Assembly: GCA_009694735.1 (NCBI GenBank) | Contig: SHUG01000009.1 | Location: 1-39,898 of the forward strand | Source: Acidobacteriota bacterium | GTDB lineage: Bacteria; Acidobacteriota; Vicinamibacteria; Vicinamibacterales; UBA2999 | Direction: 5' to 3' | Length of the DNA: 39,898 nucleotides | Shown here: one piece after another, positions 8,042 through 14,044 of the stretch | Position numbering within the stretch: the first letter of the stretch is position 1 | Layout of the letters: each line of letters opens with the position of its first letter | Notes under the pieces: generated by a model | Seen by the model: the letters and a program-made list of their open reading frames with translations, nothing else | The model's database searches: none | What the model was told of the DNA's origin: nothing | Position numbers and translations under genes: made by a program

Positions 8042-8425
8042 TCAGCGGCCCGTAACGCGGCGGTACAGGAACGATGCGATCGGGAATCCTAAGGCGAACA
8101 CGATGGCAGCGACGCCCTGCGAGCTGTGCCCAATGCTAGCGAGGTAGGTGCCCGCACCGATCGCACCGAGGCTCACGAGGAACGCGAAGACCTGCCCCGT
8201 CGCAATCGTGCGCCGAATTGTGGCGTTCGAGCGCAGTCGATCGCGCTGGTTTTCCTCTGCCATGTTGACGATGCGATTGGCGAGGCCTGGAACAACCTGT
8301 TCGAAGCGGGCGAGGTCTTCGGGATCAGGCAGAGGACCCGCCCGGAACTCCTGGTGGGTCTGCTGCACGATGCGAACATCTGGCGCGCCCGCCGGAAGTC
8401 GATTACGGTTGCGTTTCGATCCCAC
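8042..8425 (-). CDS. DUF2335 family predicted membrane protein
   Basis: A 127-residue protein matching the DUF2335 pattern. A cytoplasmic part contains a Gly-Pro-Leu-Pro-x-Pro segment (GPLPDPEDLARFEQVVPG) and a helix NRIVNMAEENQRDRL. Two membrane segments follow at about 77-98 and 102-120, with a basic C-terminus. Function is unknown; family members are often found in mobile or variable regions. The GTG start lies inside the 3' end of the small upstream gene (23 bp overlap), so the two are probably co-translated. No strong ribosome-binding site is visible. It belongs to the lower-GC accessory stretch next to tRNA-Pro. Confidence 0.75.
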   Translation of the reverse strand: MGSKRNRNRLPAGAPDVRIVQQTHQEFRAGPLPDPEDLARFEQVVPGLANRIVNMAEENQRDRLRSNATIRRTIATGQVFAFLVSLGAIGAGTYLASIGHSSQGVAAIVFALGFPIASFLYRRVTGR

Positions 8426-8606
8426 TGGCGTCTGGGTGCAGTTCGGCTTCGTGACTCATTGCATCGCGCAAGTCGTCACCTACCAAGGTCCAGTCGCCGC
8501 TGTCGTTGTGGTCGACGGGGATTGTGGCCTCGTCGAATTGTGGGGCTAGCTCGACCAAACGGGCAAAGCCCGCGCCGATCGCGTCGAGCAGGTCGTGACC
8601 AGACAT
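8403..8606 (-). CDS. Small hypothetical protein upstream of DUF2335 gene
   Basis: A 67-residue acidic protein that I do not recognise, with no signal peptide or membrane segment. The ATG at 8606 is preferred over a TTG at 8627 because GGGAA lies a few bases before it. The first 22 residues look like an amphipathic helix, and the rest is Asp-rich. Its stop lies inside the DUF2335 gene, so the pair is likely one transcription unit. It could be a soluble partner of the membrane protein, which is inference from position only. Confidence 0.6.
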   Translation of the reverse strand: MSGHDLLDAIGAGFARLVELAPQFDEATIPVDHNDSGDWTLVGDDLRDAMSHEAELHPDASGIETQP

Positions 8607-8825
8607 AACGTTCCCATTATGCGGCAATCTTCGAGAAGCGCATCTGCCGAATTTCAGCTCCTTCGGGAACAGCTTGTGCCGGACAGCTTCTGAAACACGA
8701 GGATTGGGCAGGCCTGGCTGGGAGCAAATCGATCTTCCATTTGACAGCTAAGGGACGAACTTCCGGCGAATGCGGCAAGGATGCATGACCGCGCTGGTCA
8801 AAACATCGCAGATAATGCACTCTCA

Positions 8826-9497
8826 ATGCGAATCCTGCTAGCGTTGATCTGTGCATCTCTTGTCACCGTCGCCGGCTCAGCTCAGAGTCAGAGGCCCGAT
8901 GACCTGGTGGGAGTCACCTTCGAAGCCCATGTTGTCGGAGTTGTCGACGGCGACACACTCGATATCGTCCGGGCCCACACGAAACGAAAGATCCGAATTC
9001 GACTCGACGGGGTGGATTCACCGGAGACCGGCGAGCCCTTTTCCCAACAGGCGAAGAACTTCAGTCGGGTCTCGGCATTCGACAGGAATGTTAGCGTAGT
9101 TGGCAAAGACGTCGATCGGTATGGACGACTTGTTGCTCGGATTCAAGCCGAGGGAAAGGACCTCAGTGTCGAGGTGGTCGCGGCCGGCCTTGCGTGCCAT
9201 TTCCTTCGCTACTCGTCGGATCCGACACTCGCGAAAGCCGAAGCGAACGCCAGAGCTTCGGGATTGGGTTTCTGGGCGAACGGGGCACCCAAGCCGAGGT
9301 GTGTGGAACTCAATCAGCCCCAGGGCCTCATGTCTGGCGCGGCACAATCGAGCGGCTTCTTTGGAAACGTGAATAGCAAGGTCTACCACGCCCCCACCTG
9401 TAGAAACGCCCATTGCAAAAATTGCACGAAGGAATTTCGAACACGGGAGGAGGCCGAGGAGGCTGGGTACCGAGCCGCCGGCGACTGCCTGCGGTAA
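8826..9497 (+). CDS. Secreted thermonuclease-family protein with C-terminal Cys/His domain
   Basis: A 223-residue staphylococcal nuclease-like protein. It has a signal peptide at about 1-20 (MRILLALICASL, cleavage near GSAQS). The nuclease fold is marked by VDGDT (D41, D43), RIRLDGVDSPE (R59, D64, E67) and DRYGR (R101), matching the calcium-binding and catalytic residues of the family. The last ~45 residues contain YHAPTC, HCKNC and a final Cys, a small putative metal-binding module seen in other extended nucleases. It would cleave DNA or RNA outside the cytoplasm. No Shine-Dalgarno is visible, but GATAAT at 8811-8816 sits 9 nt before the ATG, suggesting a leaderless or near-leaderless mRNA. 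GC is clearly lower than in the flanking genes (33 of 60 bases at 8941-9000), consistent with transfer. Confidence 0.88.
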   Translation: MRILLALICASLVTVAGSAQSQRPDDLVGVTFEAHVVGVVDGDTLDIVRAHTKRKIRIRLDGVDSPETGEPFSQQAKNFSRVSAFDRNVSVVGKDVDRYGRLVARIQAEGKDLSVEVVAAGLACHFLRYSSDPTLAKAEANARASGLGFWANGAPKPRCVELNQPQGLMSGAAQSSGFFGNVNSKVYHAPTCRNAHCKNCTKEFRTREEAEEAGYRAAGDCLR

Positions 9498-9500
9498 ACT

Positions 9501-9536
9501 CACGATGGCGTGGAACAGGTGTTCACGATAGCGTGG
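9501..9536. repeat. Pair of 13-bp direct repeats
   Basis: CACGATGGCGTGG (9501-9513) and CACGATAGCGTGG (9524-9536) differ at one base and are spaced 23 bp apart. Spaced subterminal repeats of this look occur near the ends of IS21-type elements, but no transposase remains here. Confidence 0.45.
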
Positions 9537-10039
9537 CGCGCGCACACACTTGAACCGATTTTCATGGATGATAGACGCTAGGGCATTGGTTTGATGCAGC
9601 CCGATGGCGACGGGCATGACGCCTTCTTTCACATGTCAGGGTGACGAACCTACAAGGCTTAGCGCCAGGGTTTCGCGAGTCGTTCCTGACCGTCCGCGCC
9701 CCGAAAAGCATGAGGGCTGAGGAGGTGGCGACACTGCAGTACGCGAGATCACGAGTCAGCGTTCTGCTAACCCTCATTCGGCCGAACCTAAGTGGGCACG
9801 CCGCGAAGCCTACCATCAGCTGGTGGGTCGATCGGCGAATTCGGAGCTTCATCCCGTTCGGCCGCCAGCAACGCGGCCACAGCTCCTCGCTAGTTGCCCG
9901 CCGTTTTGGGTGCCATCTTGTAAACCTCTGGCAGCGAAAATAGGGTGCCCAGAAGGCGCACTCTTCTTACGACTTTTCGTGACTTCCGTTGCAATCTGGT
10001 TGCGAGCCGCGGGTGAAAATTGGCTCGCCAGCCGTAGCT

Positions 10040-10072
10040 TCCACCTACGCGACTTCGTCGCTCCGGTGGACA
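10040..10072. repeat. Palindromic element, intergenic copy
   Basis: Stem TCCACC ... GGTGGA with an inner GCGAC-TTC-GTCGC hairpin, followed by ACA. It has the same architecture as the elements inside der, priA and the helicase gene. Confidence 0.65.
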
Positions 10073-10141
10073 GGCAGGTCCTTCGCATGGCCCCCGAGGA
10101 AGGTTGGCTTGCCAACCGTAGCTCGGTCGCCGAACCACCAG

Positions 10142-10176
10142 CCCACCTTCGCTCGCTTCGCGAGCTACGGTGGGCA
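10142..10176. repeat. Palindromic element, intergenic copy
   Basis: Stem CCCACC ... GGTGGG around an inner TTCGCTCGC / GCGAGC arm, ending in GCA. It lies 28 bp from the tRNA-Pro 3' end and could act in termination or processing of that transcript. Confidence 0.7.
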
Positions 10177-10203
10177 ACCTCCGCCTGAATTCCGAGCGGA
10201 GGT

Positions 10204-10280
10204 TGGTCGGGATGCCGAGATTCGAACTCGGGACCTCCTGCACCCCAAGCAGGCGCGCTACCAGGCTACGCTACATCCCG
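10204..10280 (-). tRNA. tRNA-Pro (anticodon GGG)
   Basis: A complete cloverleaf on the minus strand. The acceptor stem is CGGGATG/CATCCCG, with a D arm, an anticodon stem CCTGC/GCAGG enclosing loop TTGGGGT, and a T arm CCGAG-TTCGAAT-CTCGG. The discriminator base is A and CCA is encoded (10204-10206). The anticodon at 10244-10246 is GGG, reading CCC and CCU. It lies downstream of the merR gene, a neighbourhood also seen in other diderms. Confidence 0.96.
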
Positions 10281-10319
10281 TCCTTACTTGCACTGACGGA
10301 CTTGCGGGGTTGAACGATT

Positions 10320-10787
10320 CTATTTTCTCTTGGCGGCTTTCGCTACCGCCTTCTTCTTCTCGGCAAGGGGCGGCGGCACCAACTGCAGTTCCGCAGCCTC
10401 GACGCCGTCTTTCGCCAGCATCTGCAGAATCGATTGCAGCCCAGTCTTCACGTGCCGCAGGCGGTCGCGCACGTGGTCGCCAACGGCTTCTTCAATCAGC
10501 AGAGAAGCGCCGCTACTCTTGACGCCGCCATCTTCATCCTTGGCGTCACCGTCCTCGTCCAGACGCCGCCGGGCGCCCGAGAGCGTCAGTCCCTCTTCAA
10601 AGACGAGCCGCTTGATCCGGAGCACCAGTTCGACATCCGATCGCCGATAGAGGCGCGGTCCGCCACCTGCAGGTATCTGGCCGATTTGCGGAAACTCGGC
10701 TTCCCAGGATCGCAACACGTAGGGCTGGACCTGCACCACTTCGCAGACGTCCGCAGCCTTGAATAGCTCGCGCTTGGGTGCAGCCAT
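10320..10787 (-). CDS. MerR family transcriptional regulator
   Basis: A 155-residue MerR-type regulator from the ATG at 10787. The winged helix-turn-helix covers about 8-75: KAADVCEVVQVQPYVLRSWE is the recognition region and GPRLYRRSDVELVLRIKRLV the wing and following helix. It lacks the cysteines of metal sensors and has a short C-terminal region (LIEEAVGDHVRDRLRHVKTG) that may dimerise, ending in a Lys/Ala tail. This is the subclass often encoded between an IHF gene and tRNA-Pro in other bacteria. Here der is 37 bp upstream in the same direction, and tRNA-Pro follows 39 bp downstream. The target is unknown. Confidence 0.88.
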   Translation of the reverse strand: MAAPKRELFKAADVCEVVQVQPYVLRSWEAEFPQIGQIPAGGGPRLYRRSDVELVLRIKRLVFEEGLTLSGARRRLDEDGDAKDEDGGVKSSGASLLIEEAVGDHVRDRLRHVKTGLQSILQMLAKDGVEAAELQLVPPPLAEKKKAVAKAAKRK

Positions 10788-10824
10788 CGAGGCAGTGTCC
10801 AGCGGGGAGTATAGCATGCAGCCG

Positions 10825-12540
10825 TCAGCGGCCCGACCGCTTGGGCCCCTGCTTGGCACGCGACTTCTTGGACAAGTTCGGCTGGGCGGCGCGCGACTTC
10901 TGTTTCGCCGACACGGGCTTCCCCTTCGCCTTGCCGCGGGCATGCGCGGACTTGTCCGCCGTAGCCTTGGCGAAGGCGGAGGGGGACTTGTCCCAGGCGC
11001 CCTTATGGGCAGTCTTGCTCTCGGCCTTCAGCCGCTCGTGTTTCGACGGCGAAGACCCGGGCCCCTTTCGAACCGGGCTGCGCCGTTCGGGCGCGCGCTC
11101 GCGGCCAGTCTTCCGCACGTCACCACCGCGCTGCTCCGCCCGCCCGCGAATTTGAATGCGGATCGGCGCGCCGAGAAATCCGTACTCTTCACGGAGCCGG
11201 TTCTCGAGAAACCGCTCGTACGAGAAGTGCAGCTTCGTCAGGCTGTTGGTGAACAGGATGAACGTCGGCGGCGCCACCGCTGCCTGCGCGGCGTACATCA
11301 CGCGCATGTTGCGCCGGCTGGCCGTCACTGGCGGCGCCGCGCCAGTGATTTTGAGGATGAATCGATTGAGCTCGCCGGTGGGCACGCGCTTGCGCGTGGC
11401 GGCATAGACCTTGTCGACCACCTCCAGCAGTTTCGGCGTGCGCTCACCGGTCACTGCCGAGATGTGCAGAATCGGCGCGAAGTCGAGGAACTTCAATTGA
11501 TACCGCAGGTTCTCGTCAAACACCTTCGCGGCTTCGGGTCCCTGCTCTTTCATCAGGTCCCACTTGTTGGCGGCGACGATCACGCCGCGCCCGGCGTCTT
11601 TCGCCGCGCCGGCAATCGCGCCGTCCTGATCGGTAGGACCGACCGTCGCATCGATCACCAGCACCACGACGTCGGCGCGCTCGATGGCGCGCTTGGCCAG
11701 CATCACGCTCAGCGTTTCGACCTGCCCCGACTTCGAGACCTTGCCGGGCTTCCTGATGCCGGCCGTATCGACAATGCGGAATTGACGGCGATGCCACATC
11801 AGCACCGAGTCGACCGAATCCCTCGTGGTGCCCGGCATCTCGGACACGATCATCCGCTCTTCGCGCAGCAGCCGATTGACGAGCGACGACTTGCCGGCGT
11901 TGGGCCGCCCGACAATCGCAATCGCGGTCTCCGTGGGTTCGGATTCGCCAAGGGCGCCAGGGGTGTCGGGCTCGTCTGAGTGATCGCGAGCGTAGGCCGA
12001 TACATCGGGTGTGTCGATGGCCCTCGTCTTGACCTGGGGAAGGATCGCCACCACCACTTCAAGCAGGTCGCCGACCGCTTGTCCGTGCTCGGCGCTGATC
12101 TCCACGACCGAATCGAAACCCATCTGGTAGAGCTCGAGCGCCCCGGCGCGGCCGCGGCGATCGTCCATCTTGTTGATGGCCAGGATCACGGGCACACCGG
12201 TCGCGCGCGCAGCGGCGGCGATTTCCTGGTCACCGGGGATCAGGCCCTCGCGGCCATCGACCACGAAAATAATGAGGTCGGCAGACTTCAGCGCGCGTTG
12301 GCCGCGCTCGACGACGAGCTCGTGCAACGGATCTTCGCTGGCGCCAAACAAGCCGCCGGTGTCGGTCAGGTCAAAGCGCGCCTCGCCCCAGGTGACCGGG
12401 TGCGTAATGACATCGCGCGTCGTCCCGGCAATCGCCGTGACGATCGAGCGCCGGGCTCCACTCAGCCGGTTGAACAACGTCGACTTGCCGACGTTGGGCC
12501 GGCCGACCAGCACGACGCGGGCTAAAGTTTTCTGCGACAC
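10825..12540 (-). CDS. der: Ribosome biogenesis GTPase Der (EngA)
   Basis: A 571-residue tandem GTPase needed for 50S subunit assembly. The first G domain has GRPNVGKST (13-21), DTGG and NKMD. The second has GRPNAGKSS, DTAG and NKWD. A KH-like domain follows, ending near GAPIRIQIRGRAE. Der is usually 440-490 residues. The extra ~90 residues form a Lys/Arg/Ser-rich, probably disordered tail, in which residues about 521-530 (SAFAKATADK) are encoded by a palindromic element. Such a basic tail could contact rRNA. The start is GTG at 12540, preceded by AAGGA. It is divergent from the HU/IHF gene and followed by merR. Confidence 0.96.
   Translation of the reverse strand: MSQKTLARVVLVGRPNVGKSTLFNRLSGARRSIVTAIAGTTRDVITHPVTWGEARFDLTDTGGLFGASEDPLHELVVERGQRALKSADLIIFVVDGREGLIPGDQEIAAAARATGVPVILAINKMDDRRGRAGALELYQMGFDSVVEISAEHGQAVGDLLEVVVAILPQVKTRAIDTPDVSAYARDHSDEPDTPGALGESEPTETAIAIVGRPNAGKSSLVNRLLREERMIVSEMPGTTRDSVDSVLMWHRRQFRIVDTAGIRKPGKVSKSGQVETLSVMLAKRAIERADVVVLVIDATVGPTDQDGAIAGAAKDAGRGVIVAANKWDLMKEQGPEAAKVFDENLRYQLKFLDFAPILHISAVTGERTPKLLEVVDKVYAATRKRVPTGELNRFILKITGAAPPVTASRRNMRVMYAAQAAVAPPTFILFTNSLTKLHFSYERFLENRLREEYGFLGAPIRIQIRGRAEQRGGDVRKTGRERAPERRSPVRKGPGSSPSKHERLKAESKTAHKGAWDKSPSAFAKATADKSAHARGKAKGKPVSAKQKSRAAQPNLSKKSRAKQGPKRSGR
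10951..10980 (-). repeat. Palindromic element inside der
   Basis: Stem TCCGCC ... GGCGGA enclosing a GCCTT-CGCC-AAGGC hairpin and followed by CAAG. It lies in frame in the basic C-terminal tail of Der and encodes AFAKATADK. This is the cleanest copy of this element type in the window. Confidence 0.85.
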
Positions 12541-12576
12541 GATTCCTTCTATCTTACAGGTCTAAAAGGGCTTGCG

Positions 12577-12589
12577 GGGGAAACTCCCC
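12577..12589. other. Small hairpin in the der upstream region
   Basis: A perfect 5-bp stem GGGGA/TCCCC with a 3-nt loop, in the 164-bp divergent gap between der and the HU/IHF gene. It could lie in the der leader or be another dispersed palindrome; no function is evident. Confidence 0.3.
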
Positions 12590-12644
12590 TACAGCCTCTG
12601 CATCGCACTGCCGATAAATACAGCCGGACAAAGCACTTATCCGT

Positions 12645-12673
12645 TTGACAGCGTAAGTGCCCTGATTTAAGCT
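12645..12673 (+). promoter_or_regulatory. Possible promoter of the HU/IHF gene
   Basis: A perfect -35 box TTGACA (12645-12650) is followed after 17 bp by TAAGCT (12668-12673), a weak -10. Transcription would start about 25 nt before the ATG at 12705. AGG at -7 and a GAGGAG further upstream are ribosome-binding candidates. The weak -10 lowers confidence. Confidence 0.45.
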
Positions 12674-12704
12674 AGTTACACTGATCGAGGAGCGACCAGG
12701 CAGC

Positions 12705-12974
12705 ATGATCAAGGTCGACATCGTGAACGAGGTCTCTCGGGTGGCAGACGTCACCAAGGTGAAGGCCGAGCTGGCAGTCGATGCGGTATTCGAAGCGATG
12801 CGTCATTCGATGCAGCGTGGCGAACGCATTGAGCTGAGGGGGTTTGGCGTGTTTCAGGTAAAGCCCCGAAAGCGCGGGATTGGCCGCAATCCCCGCACGG
12901 GCAAAGAAGTACGCATTCCGCCCGGCCGGACCATCCGGTTCAAGCCAGGCAAGGAACTGCGGAACATCGGCTAG
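12705..12974 (+). CDS. HU/IHF-family DNA-binding protein
   Basis: An 89-residue histone-like protein that bends DNA as a dimer. The family signature is present: helical dimerisation half (1-45), then RGFGVFQVKPRKRGIGRNP and a beta-arm PRTGKEVRIPPGRTIRFKPG with the intercalating proline. The Lys/Arg/Pro pattern resembles IHF subunits more than HU, but the two cannot be separated reliably from sequence. It is the first gene after the divergent gap with der, and the protease gene starts 3 bp downstream. The merR gene and tRNA-Pro that accompany ihfA in other bacteria are nearby but separated from it by der. Confidence 0.93.
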   Translation: MIKVDIVNEVSRVADVTKVKAELAVDAVFEAMRHSMQRGERIELRGFGVFQVKPRKRGIGRNPRTGKEVRIPPGRTIRFKPGKELRNIG

Positions 12975-12977
12975 CCC

Positions 12978-14000
12978 GTGCACCCGCCCTCGGGGCCTGA
13001 CGGTCCCTCGTCGTTGCCCATTTCAGATCCGGTCGATCGGTACGATGACTTCGTACCGGTCTACGTCCCGCGTCCCCTGCCGCCAGCTCACGGGCGGCTC
13101 TGGGTCCAGCTCGTGCTGCTCGGGGCCACCGTCATCACCACCACACTGGTGGGCGGCAGCCATTACTACAGCTTCGCCATCGATCTCGCGACCGTCAACG
13201 ACCTGCGGCCAGAGCTATCACCGACCTCAGTGTTTCTCGACCCCATGTTCTGGGTGCGGGGGCTCTGGTACAGCCTGACGATCCTGGCCATTCTCGGCTG
13301 CCACGAGATGGGCCATTACCTCGCGTGCCTGCGTTACGGCGTGGAGGCGACGCGGCCCTACTTCCTGCCCGCGCCGCTGCCGCTCACGGGCACGCTCGGC
13401 GCCTTCATCCGCATTCGCTCGCGCATTCCCAGCAAGATCGCGCTCTTCGATATCGGCATCGCCGGGCCGCTCGCCGGCTTCATCGTCGCGGTGCCGGCGC
13501 TCTTCATCGGCTTGTGGCTGTCGCGCGTGGACCGGCTGCCGGCGGATGCGTCGAACCTGGTGGAGTTGGGCGAGCCACTCTTGTTCCGGCTCGCGGCGTG
13601 GATCGTCTGGGGCGACGTCGCCGACGGCTACACCATCAACATGCATCCGATGGCGTTCGCAGCGTGGTTCGGCCTGCTCGCGACGGCCCTCAACCTGTTC
13701 CCGATCGCGCAACTGGACGGCGGCCACATTTCCTATGCCGTGTTCGGCCGGCGCTCCACCGTCATCACCATCGTGATGATCGGGGTGGCGATCGGCCTGA
13801 CCTTTGTCTCGTCAAGCTGGATTGCCTGGACGGTCTTGCTGGTGATCATGATCGCGATGATGGGCCCCCGCCATCCGCCGACGCTGGATGAAGACGAATC
13901 GCTGGACCGCGGGCGGTTGCTGCTTGCCGTGGTGGCGCTCGTCGTGTTGATCGTGTGCTTCACGCCGGCGCCAATCGGTCCGTTCCTCGGCGCCCCCTGA
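12978..14000 (+). CDS. M50 family (site-2 protease-like) intramembrane metallopeptidase
   Basis: A 340-residue multi-pass membrane zinc protease. HEMGH marks the active site in the second membrane segment, and NLFPIAQLDGGH supplies the third ligand aspartate. About six hydrophobic segments are visible. The insert ATRPYFLPAPLP after the HExxH helix is typical of bacterial and plant EGY/S2P-like members. These enzymes cut membrane-bound regulators within the bilayer, but the substrate is unknown and no anti-sigma factor is adjacent. A GTG start at 12978, 3 bp after the HU/IHF stop, suggests co-transcription; a TTG at 13014 is an alternative. Confidence 0.87.
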   Translation: MHPPSGPDGPSSLPISDPVDRYDDFVPVYVPRPLPPAHGRLWVQLVLLGATVITTTLVGGSHYYSFAIDLATVNDLRPELSPTSVFLDPMFWVRGLWYSLTILAILGCHEMGHYLACLRYGVEATRPYFLPAPLPLTGTLGAFIRIRSRIPSKIALFDIGIAGPLAGFIVAVPALFIGLWLSRVDRLPADASNLVELGEPLLFRLAAWIVWGDVADGYTINMHPMAFAAWFGLLATALNLFPIAQLDGGHISYAVFGRRSTVITIVMIGVAIGLTFVSSSWIAWTVLLVIMIAMMGPRHPPTLDEDESLDRGRLLLAVVALVVLIVCFTPAPIGPFLGAP

Positions 14001-14041
14001 GGCTTGTGGCTTGAGGACGACATTACCCCAAGTCCCAAGCC
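14001..14041. terminator. Bidirectional terminator-like hairpin
   Basis: Sixteen-base arms at 14001-14016 and 14026-14041 pair at 13 positions across a 9-nt loop. It fills the gap between the convergent ends of the M50 protease and priA genes. There is no long T run. Confidence 0.55.
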
Positions 14042-14044
14042 CCT

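Larger units (their letters stand above)
9498..10203. other. Gene-free, repeat-bearing gap beside tRNA-Pro
   Basis: About 700 bp with no convincing gene. Frames on both strands are short, Arg/Ser-rich and unlike known proteins. It begins with two near-identical 13-mers (9501-9536), holds no intact transposase, and ends with two palindromic elements (10040-10072 and 10142-10176) next to the tRNA 3' end. It probably contains decayed mobile DNA. Confidence 0.5.

Noticed and set aside
9562-9852. Minus-strand 96-codon frame in the same gap
   Set aside because: No recognisable domain; composition resembles random translation of non-coding sequence.
9641-9943. Plus-strand 100-codon frame in the gap before tRNA-Pro
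   Set aside because: Low-quality Arg/Ser-rich translation, competing frames on the other strand, and no start signal; treated as decayed DNA.
12577-12589. Hairpin before der considered as a riboswitch
   Set aside because: Only a 5-bp stem with no conserved aptamer-like structure around it.
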